From: Salinimonas chungwhensis DSM 16280
Lineage (GTDB): Bacteria > Pseudomonadota > Gammaproteobacteria > Enterobacterales > Alteromonadaceae
Reading direction: 5' to 3'
Assembly: GCF_000378185.1 (NCBI RefSeq)
Contig: NZ_KB899380.1
Coordinates: 1-64,000, forward strand
DNA: 64,000 nt
A program made the position numbers and the translations under genes. Under the pieces are notes generated by a model, which was not told where the DNA came from, did not search any database, and worked only from the letters and a program-made list of their open reading frames with translations. Shown piece after piece: positions 7,371 to 16,659 of this stretch; position 1 is the stretch's first letter; the number at the start of each line of letters is the position of its first letter.

Positions 7371-9200
7371 TCACTCACCAGGTGTGTGAGGACAATAATT
7401 CGGTCTGTGCCGTTGATACCGCACACCGTAACAATAATCTGGCCATTGCTCGTTGGCTTGCCAAAAGTCAATCAACCCAATTTCTGTAAAGATATTGCTG
7501 ATCTCTTGCGTGTTTTTTAACTCTAGAAGATTTTTTATATATGAATTATGAAACTGATCCCCTGGTACTAACCAACCATGAGTCAAACCGAGGTCTTTTA
7601 GTTGACCACTTGCAATATTTGTTCTGATACGCTCTATTACTTCGTCAGTCATACCGCTACTAACGGCCAAATTAAAGTCGAGAAAAGGCATCGTTTTGAT
7701 GAGCCCCTGAGCTTCTTCAATTTTGTTTTCGTAAAGAGCTTCCATGACCCGCAAGCGCTGGGCAAAGGCCGGGTGTGCGTCAAGCATGACTTGCGTTTGC
7801 TCCAGGTAAGTATCTCGATCATTCTCCATCATCGCTAATTGCAGCTTCAATCCCATAGCATCAAAGCCCTTGTTTGAGCCTAACGCGTTTAAAACGTCGA
7901 CCTGATACCGAACCTGCTCGATTCGTCCTTGCATACTGTAAATCATGCCTAAAAAACTATGCATGGAAATTGACAAGGGCGAATAATCTAAATGCGTTTT
8001 TACTAATGCTGCGGCCTCATTATAGTAGCCTAGATTTAAATAGTGCTCTGCCAGGCGTCTAACGCAAATCGAACATGCCGGCGAAAAGGCAATTGCATCT
8101 TTGAGCTTTTCTTTATAGCTTAACCAGTTTGGTTCCCGAAAGTTAATCTCTGTCGTTAGCGCTACAACTACAGGATGTTCAGGCGCTATGGCTTTTGCCT
8201 GCTGTAGCAATAAATCATGGCGCATTTTGAAACGAGATACCTGGTCAGTTTCTGTCTCATAAAACGCAAGGGTTCTATACGCGACAGCTTGATTAACAAA
8301 GGCCATAACAAACTCTGAATTAGCATTTAAAATCTCATCAAACAGAGCAATGGATTTAAGCAAATTATCTTTGCCACGTTTGTCCATGTAATAGATGGCT
8401 TGTTTATATTGTGATTGTATCGTTGCTGATAATTCAGACGTTTCGGGTGGACTCTTTGAATCATCTATCAGCGCGAACATCTTCTTTAAATCATTTGCTG
8501 CAACTACCTGCTCCAGCTCAGTTGTGATGTCCCTTTCGGCTTCCCATATTTGATTTTGGTGATTGTCAAAAACCCTTATTTTAATCTTTTTGACGTGAGA
8601 ATCTTGATTAACTATCCGGTTCAAAGCCACTTTGTACTCAGCCTGCCCGGACATTTCTTCAACAAAGAATTCAGGTGATGCATTCGCAGAAGCAATCAGG
8701 TGGGGGGTGATTTGCTCTATTTCGATTGGCGTCGACGTTGACGGCTTAGGTTTTCCAAAGGGGTGTTCCGACACTAACCAAAAAATAAAGACGACTATTG
8801 GGCCAACAAGAGCAAATGTTTTAGCTAACGAAACACCGTTGAGCTTAAACTGTCCCGCTGTTCCGTCAATATCGGACTCGGCTTCAATGGACACAGGCTC
8901 AACCAGTAACTGGTAGCCTTTCTTGTGGACCGTTTTGATGTAATGGGGTGATTTAGGGTTGTCGCCGAAAACTTTTCTTAGTTCTGAAATGCATCGCGTT
9001 AAACTCTCTTCAACGGTAATGCTGCCACTCCATACCCGTCGCATAAACTCATCACGTGACACTACCTGCCCTTTTTTTTCGACCAATAACAATAAAACGG
9101 CGATTGTTTTAGCATCAACTTTGTGATGGTCCCCCGACTCGGTGTTCACTATGGTTCCTTCATCAGGAAACACGTGCCAGTGATTGATTATGATAATCAT
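7371..9200 (-). CDS. CadC-like transmembrane transcriptional regulator with TPR-like sensor
   Basis: A 609-residue one-component membrane regulator. Residues 1-105 form an OmpR/CadC winged-helix DNA-binding domain (VDAKTIAVLLLLVEKKGQVV, then ESLTRCISELRKVFGDNPKSP and YIKTVHKKGYQLL). A single membrane helix follows near residues 128-145 (FALVGPIVVFIFWLV), placing the remaining 460 residues in the periplasm. That part has helical TPR-like repeats (for example NLGYYNEAAALVKTHLDYSPLSISMHSFLGMIYSMQGR). It is likely to sense a periplasmic or envelope cue. Its target may be the neighbouring exported protein, given the direct repeats between them; this is inferred, not shown. Confidence 0.88.
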   Translation of the reverse strand: MIIIINHWHVFPDEGTIVNTESGDHHKVDAKTIAVLLLLVEKKGQVVSRDEFMRRVWSGSITVEESLTRCISELRKVFGDNPKSPHYIKTVHKKGYQLLVEPVSIEAESDIDGTAGQFKLNGVSLAKTFALVGPIVVFIFWLVSEHPFGKPKPSTSTPIEIEQITPHLIASANASPEFFVEEMSGQAEYKVALNRIVNQDSHVKKIKIRVFDNHQNQIWEAERDITTELEQVVAANDLKKMFALIDDSKSPPETSELSATIQSQYKQAIYYMDKRGKDNLLKSIALFDEILNANSEFVMAFVNQAVAYRTLAFYETETDQVSRFKMRHDLLLQQAKAIAPEHPVVVALTTEINFREPNWLSYKEKLKDAIAFSPACSICVRRLAEHYLNLGYYNEAAALVKTHLDYSPLSISMHSFLGMIYSMQGRIEQVRYQVDVLNALGSNKGFDAMGLKLQLAMMENDRDTYLEQTQVMLDAHPAFAQRLRVMEALYENKIEEAQGLIKTMPFLDFNLAVSSGMTDEVIERIRTNIASGQLKDLGLTHGWLVPGDQFHNSYIKNLLELKNTQEISNIFTEIGLIDFWQANEQWPDYCYGVRYQRHRPNYCPHTPGE

Positions 9201-9776
9201 GAACTGATATTAGCCTTTAACCTGAAAAAAAAACTGTTTTTACCCGTCTCTAAATTGCCGTTAGGTTGCTATGTTTGATTTGCGAAAAAACTGAATGTGG
9301 CACTGCCTCACTCTGAAAAGCGTCGCCATTAGATAAAAACGCTTACCAGGCTGGGTTATCTCGTTCGAAACGTTGCCCGACATGTTGCGCTATTGATGGT
9401 ATTGAACCTGCTGGTTCTAAACAGCACTTGTTAAACAGCCTATAAGTGAAGGCGATCACCTGAGAAAAGTATAAGACGAATTTAGGCTATCTACTACTCT
9501 CGGTGACAGATGGTTGTAAGTTTGCCTTAGGCGTCGTTTATTTTTCGTATTGAGATAAACGGTCACGCGTTAACGTGGCGAAAGCCGGTTGTTAGTACTG
9601 AAATCTTGATACCCAGGTGAAATGCGCCGTACAGAAAATGGCGTTTTTTCCCGCATAGCTCTTTTTATGCACAAATGACTGGACCAGAAAAATCAACGTT
9701 TCTTTGAATGGTATAATCCTCAATCATAGAGGCCGGGATCGCCAATTGGTTCTCGTGGAGCTCAATATTACTTCGA
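9201..9776. other. Gene-free gap
   Basis: No supported gene. The part next to 9200 should contain the regulator's promoter. At 9731-9743 lies one arm of an inverted repeat whose other arm is at 10153-10165, on the far side of the GIY-YIG pseudogene. Confidence 0.5.
9731..9743. repeat. Left arm of inverted repeat around GIY-YIG pseudogene
   Basis: GGCCGGGATCGCC is the exact reverse complement of 10153-10165 (GGCGATCCCGGCC). The two arms enclose the broken GIY-YIG gene. Confidence 0.6.
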
Positions 9777-10058
9777 TTAAAACAGCTTTGGGTATAGGTC
9801 GCGCTAGTCAGAGTTAACCTCCGATATTAATTTATTCTTCCGTTGCAGATTCCAATGTTTCAGTCGATTTTCTCTGACTATTGCATTTTCCATATCTTTC
9901 CATCGTTCGAAATAAACGCGTTTAGTGAGGCCGTATTGAGTACTAAATCCTTTTACAAGCTTCTTTTTGGGTTGATAAATGCGTTGGATAAGATTGCTGG
10001 TAACGCCAAGATATAACATCGTATTGAGATGACTGATTAGAATCTAAACGTTCGGCAT
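9777..10058 (-). pseudogene. GIY-YIG nuclease-like gene with two amber codons
   Basis: Read through from ATG at 10058, behind a GCAGGAAA ribosome-binding site, the frame gives MPNV*ILISHLNTMLYLGVTSNL, then RVYFERWKDMENAIVRENRLKHW, and ends NSD*RDLYPKLF with a TAA at 9777. This is a full-length small GIY-YIG domain protein (93 codons) in one frame. The first stop (TAG, 10044-10046) sits where the family has the Tyr of its first motif. The second (TAG, 9804-9806) sits where relatives have Trp before RDLYP. Each is a one-base change from a Tyr or Trp codon. A remnant of 71 residues could start at the internal ATG at 10019, but it would lack the first catalytic Tyr. I infer an inactivated gene. 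Confidence 0.82.
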
Positions 10059-10152
10059 TTTCCTGCATAAAATCCCTTCGATGTGTTCAGTAACAATTTA
10101 GTTTCTTATGCTGGGTAAGAAAAGGACGGTTTGAGATCAGTCTGCCTGTTTG

Positions 10153-10177
10153 GGCGATCCCGGCCTTCGCTGGGATG
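10153..10177. repeat. REP-like palindrome, right arm of inverted repeat
   Basis: GGCGATCCCGGCC (10153-10165) repeats in inverse orientation the 13-mer at 9731. It overlaps a hairpin TCCCGGC-CTTC-GCTGGGA (10158-10175, one mismatch). Elements of this look (CCCGGC, CTTCGC, GGGATGACGG) are common dispersed repeats in proteobacterial genomes. Confidence 0.55.
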
Positions 10178-10330
10178 ACGGTAGCTCTTATTGAACTCAC
10201 ACCTCATATTTACCAGCGGAATTCAGGGCTAAAAGGAGACCTTCAATGACTATAGTCTGCTCTGTGGCGAAAAGTAGCTTGCCTGGATACGAAGTATTGC
10301 CTTGTATCGCATTTTCGTGAAGGAGAAACA

Positions 10331-10357
10331 AAAAAGCCCACTATATAGTGGGCCTTC
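10331..10357 (-). terminator. Rho-independent terminator of gcv operon
   Basis: GCCCACTATATAGTGGGC (10336-10353) is a perfect 18-bp palindrome. On the minus strand it is followed by a run of T (10331-10335 are A on plus). It lies about 60 nt after the gcvP stop codon. Confidence 0.85.
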
Positions 10358-10416
10358 GCTTTTAACCGACTTATTTATTCCCATTAAACGACTTATTTCA
10401 TGGGAACAACAACCTG

Positions 10417-13314
10417 TTACTCTTCGCGATACGCCTCAATCGGTGCGCACGAACATTGCAGATTTCTGTCGCCATATACATCATCGATGCGATTTACACT
10501 AGGCCAGAATTTATTGCGGGCCACTGCAGGAACCGGGTACGCTGCGAGATTACGGTCGTAGCTTCGGTTCCAGTCGCTGTCGCAGATATCAGCCAGGGTA
10601 TGCGGTGCGTTGTGCAGCGGATTGTCGGTGGCATCCCATTCTCCGCTTTCAACTTTTGCAATCTCCTGACGGATGCTGATCATCGCTTCCACAAAGCGGT
10701 CCAGCTCAAATTTGGCTTCTGACTCTGTAGGCTCAATCATTAATGTACCGGCTACCGGGAAACTCATAGTTGGCGCATGAAAACCATAGTCATTGAGGCG
10801 CTTGGCGATATCCATCTCGGTCACCGCCGAACCGTCTTTAAGCGGCCGCAGGTCTATAATGCACTCATGGGCTACACGGCCATTCTGACCTTTGTAAAGT
10901 ACATCGAAATGCCCTTCCAGTGACTTGGCCACATAATTTGCATTCAAAATGGCCACTTGCGACGCTTTGCGTAAGCCCGCTGCGCCCATCATTTTGATGT
11001 ACATATAGCTTATGGGAAGAATGGAGGCGCTGCCCCATGGTGCGGCAGATACCGCCCCGCAGTTTTCTCCGGCACCATCGATGTTAATCACGCGGTGATT
11101 AGGTAAGAAGGGAGCAAGGTGCGATTTAACACCGATGGGACCCATACCCGGGCCGCCGCCGCCATGGGGGATGCAGAATGTTTTATGCAGATTCAGGTGA
11201 GAAACATCGGAACCAATAAAGCCCGGTGCCGTGATACCCACCTGTGCGTTCATGTTGGCCCCATCCATGTAGACCTGGCCACCGTGCTCATGCACGATAT
11301 CACAGATTTCACGAATGGTTTCTTCATAAACACCATGGGTAGACGGATACGTTACCATGGCACAGGAAAGATGATCGCCAACTTCTTTGGCCTTGGCCCG
11401 TAAATCATTCAGATCAACGTTGCCATTTTTATCACATTCCACCACCACAACTTTCAGGCTGACCATCTGCGCTGACGCCGGATTGGTACCATGGGCCGAA
11501 CTGGGGATAAGACAAACATTACGATGGCCTTCTCCACGGCTTTCATGGTAACGCTGAATAGCCAGCAATCCGGCATATTCGCCCTGCGCGCCAGAATTCG
11601 GCTGCATCGACATAGCATCGTACCCGGTAATGCTGATAAGCCAGTCGGCCAGCTCATCAATCATTTCATGATAGCCTGTGGCCTGGTCGACCGGTGCGAA
11701 CGGGTGCAACTGCCCAAATTCAGGCCAGGTAACCGGAATCATTTCTGCCGTCGCATTGAGTTTCATGGTGCACGAGCCCAGCGAGATCATAGAATGATTG
11801 AGCGCTAAATCTTTATTTTCCAATGATTTAATATAACGCAGCATTTCCGTTTCAGAGTGATACTGATTGAATACCTCGTTAGTCAGAATATCACTGGTTC
11901 TAACCAGATCGTCAGGAATAGAACGGCTACCCTGGGTAGTGACGTCCGCGTCCAGTTTCTCTGTGGTCAGGCCATGATCCTGGCCAAGCAGTACGTCAAA
12001 CAGGGTATGGATATCTTCGCGCGTGGTGGTCTCATCCAGCGAAATACCTACTGCCCCGTCTAGATCAGCGCGTAAGTTAATCCCTTCATCATAAGCACGG
12101 CGAAGTACGGCGGCCTTGTCATCCACTTTTACGGTGAGCGTATCAAACCAGGTGTTGTGCATAAGAGCCAGCCCTTTGCCGCTCAGACCGCTAGCCAGAA
12201 TATCGGTCAGGCGGTGGATGCGGCGGGCAATGGTTTTCAGCCCTTCCGGACCATGATAGACCGCATAGAAAGAGGCCATATTGGCCAGCAATACCTGAGC
12301 TGTACAGATATTTGAGTTGGCTTTTTCACGACGGATATGCTGCTCACGGGTCTGCAGTGCCATACGTAGTGCAGGACGACCGCGGGTATCTTTGCTTACC
12401 CCGATTATCCGGCCTGGCAACGAGCGCTTAAATTTATCCCGTGTAGCGAAAAATGCAGCATGCGGTCCGCCGTAGCCCATTGGCACACCGAAACGCTGGG
12501 CGCTGCCCAGGGCTACGTCAGCGCCCAGTTCACCCGGGGATTTTAGCATGACCAAGCTCATGAGATCAGCGGCAACCGCAACAATGCCTTTTTTCGCCTG
12601 CACAGCGCTGATGATATCTCTGATATCTTTAACTTCACCGGTACTTGATGGATATTGTAACAGCGCACCAAATACATCATGCTCAGCGGCCTGTTCAGCC
12701 GGGCCGGTAACAATCCCGAACCCGAACATTTCAGCGCGGGTTTCTACCACATCTTTCGTCTGGGGATGAACATCGTCGGCTATGAAAAACAGGTTGGCTT
12801 TTTTATTTTTTGACACACGTTTGGCCAGCGCCATGGCTTCTGCTGCGGCGGTACCTTCGTCAAGTAGTGAGGCTGAGGCAAGCTCAAGGCCAGTCAGGTC
12901 AATCGTTACCTGCTGAAAATTTAAAATGGCCTCAAGACGACCCTGAGCGATCTCTGGCTGATAGGGCGTATACGCCGTATACCAGCCCGGATTTTCCAGC
13001 ACATTGCGCAAAATCACGTTGGGAACGTGGGTATCATAGTAGCCCATGCCAATGAACGAGCGATTAATCTTGTTTTTAGCGGCAACGGCTTTTAACGCTG
13101 CCAGCGCTTCTACTTCGGTGGCCCCCTCTCCGGCGTTAATCGGCGCTTCCAGCTGAATGCCGGCGGGCACTGTCTGGCTGGTAAGATCTTCTAAAGACTC
13201 TGCACCGATGGTGTTTAGCATCTGGGCAATTTCTTCTTCGCCCGGGCCGATATGGCGACGAACGAACGCATTTTTCTGCTCTAACTGAGCAAGTGTTAAG
13301 GCTTTGTCTGACAT
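10417..13314 (-). CDS. gcvP: Glycine dehydrogenase (decarboxylating), P protein
   Basis: The P protein of the glycine cleavage system decarboxylates glycine with PLP and passes the aminomethyl group to lipoyl-GcvH. The product has 965 residues, the usual length of the fused (N plus C halves) form. The PLP lysine lies in [17 protein letters not shown] near residue 700, and the N-terminal RRHIGP motif is near residue 20. The ATG at 13314 (MSDKALTL) fits homologues better than the upstream GTG at 13329. It is the last gene of gcvT-gcvH-gcvP, followed by a strong terminator. A hairpin between gcvH and gcvP may lower its expression relative to the first two genes. Confidence 0.97.
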   Translation of the reverse strand: MSDKALTLAQLEQKNAFVRRHIGPGEEEIAQMLNTIGAESLEDLTSQTVPAGIQLEAPINAGEGATEVEALAALKAVAAKNKINRSFIGMGYYDTHVPNVILRNVLENPGWYTAYTPYQPEIAQGRLEAILNFQQVTIDLTGLELASASLLDEGTAAAEAMALAKRVSKNKKANLFFIADDVHPQTKDVVETRAEMFGFGIVTGPAEQAAEHDVFGALLQYPSSTGEVKDIRDIISAVQAKKGIVAVAADLMSLVMLKSPGELGADVALGSAQRFGVPMGYGGPHAAFFATRDKFKRSLPGRIIGVSKDTRGRPALRMALQTREQHIRREKANSNICTAQVLLANMASFYAVYHGPEGLKTIARRIHRLTDILASGLSGKGLALMHNTWFDTLTVKVDDKAAVLRRAYDEGINLRADLDGAVGISLDETTTREDIHTLFDVLLGQDHGLTTEKLDADVTTQGSRSIPDDLVRTSDILTNEVFNQYHSETEMLRYIKSLENKDLALNHSMISLGSCTMKLNATAEMIPVTWPEFGQLHPFAPVDQATGYHEMIDELADWLISITGYDAMSMQPNSGAQGEYAGLLAIQRYHESRGEGHRNVCLIPSSAHGTNPASAQMVSLKVVVVECDKNGNVDLNDLRAKAKEVGDHLSCAMVTYPSTHGVYEETIREICDIVHEHGGQVYMDGANMNAQVGITAPGFIGSDVSHLNLHKTFCIPHGGGGPGMGPIGVKSHLAPFLPNHRVINIDGAGENCGAVSAAPWGSASILPISYMYIKMMGAAGLRKASQVAILNANYVAKSLEGHFDVLYKGQNGRVAHECIIDLRPLKDGSAVTEMDIAKRLNDYGFHAPTMSFPVAGTLMIEPTESEAKFELDRFVEAMISIRQEIAKVESGEWDATDNPLHNAPHTLADICDSDWNRSYDRNLAAYPVPAVARNKFWPSVNRIDDVYGDRNLQCSCAPIEAYREE

Positions 13315-13350
13315 AGCAAAAGTACGCACGCTTAAGAGTTGGTGAATAAT

Positions 13351-13377
13351 AAAAGGGGCATATTCACAGCCCCTTTT
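13351..13377 (-). terminator. Hairpin between gcvH and gcvP, possible attenuator
   Basis: AAAAGGGGC (13351-13359) and GCCCCTTTT (13369-13377) form a 9-bp stem with a 9-nt loop and end in a T run on either strand. It sits inside the operon, so partial termination or mRNA stabilisation is more likely than full termination. Confidence 0.6.
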
Positions 13378-13408
13378 AACAAATATGTCGTTGAATCAGC
13401 TGAGCTGG

Positions 13409-13798
13409 TTATTCTTCGTCAATAGACGCCTGGTAACCGGCGGCGTCCAGAAGATTTTCAACTTCGCCTTCATCGTCGGCTTTGATTTTGAACATCCAGC
13501 CATCGCCGTAAGAATCAGAATTAACCAGTTCTGGCGACTCTTCCAAATCTTCATTCACTGCAACGACTTCACCACTGATTGGCGCATAAACGTCTGACGC
13601 TGCTTTTACCGATTCAGCTACCGCAATGTCATCACCAGTGCTGACCTGGTCACCGACATCCGGCAACTCAACAAATACCATATCACCCAGCAGGTCCTGA
13701 GCATGCTCAGAAATCCCTACTGTAAAAACGCCGTCTCCTTCAGGACGAACCCACTCGTGAGTTGCAGCGTAGCGTAAATCTTTTGGAATATTGCTCAT
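13409..13798 (-). CDS. gcvH: Glycine cleavage system H protein
   Basis: A 129-residue lipoyl carrier protein that shuttles the aminomethyl intermediate between GcvP, GcvT and dihydrolipoamide dehydrogenase. The lipoylated lysine is Lys65 in [11 protein letters not shown]. The N-terminal [12 protein letters not shown] and the acidic C-terminus are typical. It lies 26 nt downstream of gcvT in the operon. The E3 partner is probably Lpd, encoded at 33587-35005. Confidence 0.97.
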   Translation of the reverse strand: MSNIPKDLRYAATHEWVRPEGDGVFTVGISEHAQDLLGDMVFVELPDVGDQVSTGDDIAVAESVKAASDVYAPISGEVVAVNEDLEESPELVNSDSYGDGWMFKIKADDEGEVENLLDAAGYQASIDEE

Positions 13799-13824
13799 TG
13801 TTTTTCCTGACTTAAAGTTAAAAG

Positions 13825-14904
13825 TTAAAGAACACTCTTACCGTTGCGAACAAAGCTAGGCTTAACAACGTCTACTGTAACCCACTTTTTGCGCATTTCC
13901 ACCTCGACCTGACTGCCGGTGTCGGCAGGTACACGCGCCATGGCGACAGCGTGGCCGAGTGTAGGCGAAAACGTGCCAGATGTAATCACACCCTCACCAT
14001 TTTCTGTTCTGATTTTCTGACCCGCGCGCAGCACACCTTTTTCTTTCATGACCAGACCAACGAGCTTATCGGTACGTTGCTCGCGTTGGACTTCAAGCGC
14101 TTTTCTACCCACAAAGTCTCTATCGGCTGGCTCCCAAGTAATGGTCCAGCCCATATTTGCTGCCAGCGGCGAGACTGATTCGTCCATATCCTGACCATAC
14201 AGGTTCATTCCTGCTTCAAGACGCAGCGTATCGCGAGCCCCCAGGCCGCACGGTTTGACACCAGCATCAACTAAGCTCTGCCAGAACTGTTCGGCCCGTG
14301 CTACAGGTACCATGATCTCATAACCTGCTTCACCGGTGTACCCTGTGGTAGCGATAAATAAATCTTCCGCCTGTACACCAAAGAAAGGCTTCATCCCTTC
14401 GACAGCTTCTTTTTGTGCTGCACTGAATAATGTAGCCGCCTTTTCTTTAGCGTTGGGCCCCTGAACGGCAATCATGGCGAATTCAGAGCGCTCGGTAATA
14501 GTGACCTCAAAGCCTTCTGCTTTTGACAGCAGCCAGTTCATATCTTTTTCACGCGTGGCTGAATTCACTACCAACCGATAGTTAGTCTCGTCAAAGTGAT
14601 AGACAATCAGATCATCAACCACTCCACCCTCTTCATTAAGCATGCCACTATACAGCGCCTTGCCTTTATCTTTTAGCTTGGCCACATCATTGGCCAGCAG
14701 GTAGCGTAAATAATCTTTAGCTTGTGGCCCTGTCGCATCCACAATAGTCATGTGCGAGACGTCAAACATCCCGGCATCCTGACGCACCGCGTGATGCTCC
14801 TCAATTTGTGAACCATAACTGATGGGCATCTCCCAGCCGAAAAAGTCGACCATTTTGGCCCCGGCTTCCAGATGCTTAGCGTGTAACGCTGTTGTGCTGC
14901 TCAT
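13825..14904 (-). CDS. gcvT: Aminomethyltransferase, T protein
   Basis: The T protein releases ammonia from the aminomethyl-H protein and transfers the one-carbon unit to tetrahydrofolate. The 359-residue length matches the family. Conserved segments include [34 protein letters not shown] at the N-terminus and [14 protein letters not shown] near residue 196. It is the first gene of the gcv operon. The 136-nt gap to the divergent LysR gene is too short for a full tandem glycine riboswitch, and no such motif is visible, so regulation is more likely at the promoter. Confidence 0.97.
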   Translation of the reverse strand: MSSTTALHAKHLEAGAKMVDFFGWEMPISYGSQIEEHHAVRQDAGMFDVSHMTIVDATGPQAKDYLRYLLANDVAKLKDKGKALYSGMLNEEGGVVDDLIVYHFDETNYRLVVNSATREKDMNWLLSKAEGFEVTITERSEFAMIAVQGPNAKEKAATLFSAAQKEAVEGMKPFFGVQAEDLFIATTGYTGEAGYEIMVPVARAEQFWQSLVDAGVKPCGLGARDTLRLEAGMNLYGQDMDESVSPLAANMGWTITWEPADRDFVGRKALEVQREQRTDKLVGLVMKEKGVLRAGQKIRTENGEGVITSGTFSPTLGHAVAMARVPADTGSQVEVEMRKKWVTVDVVKPSFVRNGKSVL

Positions 14905-14972
14905 TTATCTCAACCTTTATGGATTGCGAATTATTGGGCAAGTATAGGGTCACAACACCTTTGTAACAAATT

Positions 14973-15037
14973 GGAATTTCTTATCATTACATTTAAAAGT
15001 ATAATGTCTAAAGCATCCATCATCAGAATTTCTAATC
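14973..15037. promoter_or_regulatory. Repeated GAATTTCTWATC sites between gcvT and lysR-type gene
   Basis: GAATTTCTTATC (14974-14985) and GAATTTCTAATC (15026-15037) differ by one base and are 52 bp apart, about five helical turns. Each contains a near-palindrome around AATTT. The second ends 3 bp before the LysR-type start codon. The position in the divergent promoter region suggests binding of the LysR-type regulator, as autorepressor and gcv regulator. This is inference. Confidence 0.4.
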
Positions 15038-15040
15038 TTT

Positions 15041-15895
15041 ATGCAACAGCTTTCCCTGGATAACTTACGTACCTTTGTCAGTGTCATTGAACAGGGCGGC
15101 TACGCTAAAGCCGGTGAATGGCTGGGCCGTTCGCAGCCCGCCATCAGTTTGCAAATTAAAAAGCTGGAGGCGCAGCTGGACCGTAAGTTGTTCACTAAGG
15201 TAGGCCAGCGTCACGTACCCAGCGCTGATGGTAACTGGCTGTATCCTAAAGCCAAAGAAATGCTGGAAATGAATGATGGTATTTTCCGGGCGCTCTCACC
15301 GGCCCCGCTTAGCGGTCGTTTACGTCTGGGTATTCCCAGCGAGTTTGCATCCACGCTCTTGCCTGGCCTGATTGGCGAATTTTCTAAACGTTATCCGGAC
15401 GTCTCACTAGAGGTAACCTCTGCATTGAGTCGGGATTTGCTACATCAGTCCCGGCGGGATAACTTTGATTTGATTCTGGCGCTGGCCAATCCAGGTGAGC
15501 AAACCGACGGGGAACTGGTTTTACAGGATGACATAGTGTGGGTGGGTGACACCAATCTGGCATTTCACGGCGATGGGATCGCTTTAGTCCTGGCGCCCGA
15601 TGGCTGTGTATATCGCAGCCGGGTGATCACCCAGCTCAAACAGCAAACACGGGCGTGGAAGATAGCCTATACCAATGCTGATTTAGCTGGCCTTACTGCC
15701 GCTATTCAGCAAGGCCTGGGGATCACCGCATTAGCGCGCTCAAGTATACCGGGCAACCTGACTGTGCTTAAACACCGGTTTCTGCCAGAATTAGGCAAGG
15801 TGAATATCTGCCTGTTCAACCAGGATACGCAGCACCCGCTGGTGAGTAAAACACTGGCTGAATTTATTACCTCCCGGCTTACCACTGGTGCTTAA
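15041..15895 (+). CDS. LysR-family transcriptional regulator divergent from gcv operon
   Basis: A 284-residue regulator. The N-terminal winged helix (LDNLRTFVSVIEQGGYAKAGEWLGRSQPAISLQIKKLEAQLDRKLF, residues 5-50) is typical of LysR proteins. The periplasmic-binding-protein-like effector domain follows from about residue 92 (LRLGIPSEFASTLLPGLIGEF). It is divergently arranged with gcvT and shares its promoter region. E. coli uses GcvA, another LysR protein, for this operon, but GcvA is not encoded next to it and this protein is not close enough to call orthologous. Control of gcvTHP is a reasonable hypothesis from position. Confidence 0.9.
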   Translation: MQQLSLDNLRTFVSVIEQGGYAKAGEWLGRSQPAISLQIKKLEAQLDRKLFTKVGQRHVPSADGNWLYPKAKEMLEMNDGIFRALSPAPLSGRLRLGIPSEFASTLLPGLIGEFSKRYPDVSLEVTSALSRDLLHQSRRDNFDLILALANPGEQTDGELVLQDDIVWVGDTNLAFHGDGIALVLAPDGCVYRSRVITQLKQQTRAWKIAYTNADLAGLTAAIQQGLGITALARSSIPGNLTVLKHRFLPELGKVNICLFNQDTQHPLVSKTLAEFITSRLTTGA

Positions 15896-15930
15896 TTCAG
15901 CTGTGTGCCAGCCAACACCTGGGCGCGTTC

Positions 15931-16638
15931 CTACCCGGCCTGGGTCCGTTCTGTCAGTGTTGTAGCAGTAAATGTAATGGCAGCAGCCTGTTGCCGGGCC
16001 TGCGCTTTTTGCTCACTGGGTCAGCGCATTTTCAATAGTATTGCGACGAGCATTTAGTCGTTCGCCGCCGGCAGATTCTGGTAATAACAAAAAATATTGC
16101 CAAGCTTTAACCGGGTCGTATACCGGGTGGTCTTTTCACTGTAAAGCAAGGCCGTGGCGAACAATGCAGAGCGATCCCCCTGCTCCGCAGCACGTTGTAA
16201 CCAGCTTAATGCTTTTGCAAAATCATCCTGCTTAAAATCATCGCCTGCCACATCATACTGAGCGAGCGCATAACTCGCCTCCGCGGCTTCTTCTTTTAAT
16301 GCCAAGCCTTACTGGGTATCCAGTGTAAGCCCTTCGAGCGTTCCAAACTGCCCTATCAGATAACAACCCAGCTTATACTTGCCAAGTGGATCGCCGCCTT
16401 CAGCAGACCGTCTGATATAACTGAGCGCCCGGGTTGGTGAGCGCGCCACGCCGACTCCGTTATTGTAAAACATCCCCAGATGATAGTGAGCTTCCGCGTT
16501 ACCCTGCTTCGCCAACGCCGAAAGCTGTTTAATGACAGATTGGGAAGACGGGGTAGTTTGTGAGGCGTTTGTATCTTGGGCCAAGACAAAGCCAGGCTGA
16601 CCGAGGGTCAGGAATATAAGCAGTAACATCCGTGGCAT
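15931..16638 (-). pseudogene. Decayed Sel1-repeat (TPR-like) exported protein gene
   Basis: The first part (16638 to 16309) encodes a signal peptide (MLLLIFLTLGQPGFVLA) and Sel1-like repeats such as NAEAHYHLGMFYNNGVGVARSPTRALSYIRRSAEGGDPLGKYKLG. It then meets TAA at 16309-16311 (DTQ*GLALKEE). The same frame continues with another Sel1 unit (KALSWLQRAAEQGDRSALFATALLY). Near 16115 the frame breaks: one frame gives TTRYTTRLKLG, while the other gives YDPVKAWQYFLLL, the expected continuation, which fits an extra TA. A third frame from 16020 (PSEQKAQARQQAAA) carries on to a stop at 15931. So one nonsense codon and probably two frameshifts are present. Confidence 0.8.
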
Positions 16639-16659
16639 AGATCTGTCCTTATTGAATGA

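Larger units (their letters stand above)
10059..10416. other. Gene-free gap downstream of gcvP
   Basis: Contains a REP-like palindrome at 10153-10177 and the gcv operon terminator at 10331-10357. No gene is seen. Confidence 0.5.

Noticed and set aside
14905..15040. Glycine riboswitch upstream of gcvT
   Set aside because: Only 136 nt are available and no conserved aptamer segments are visible.
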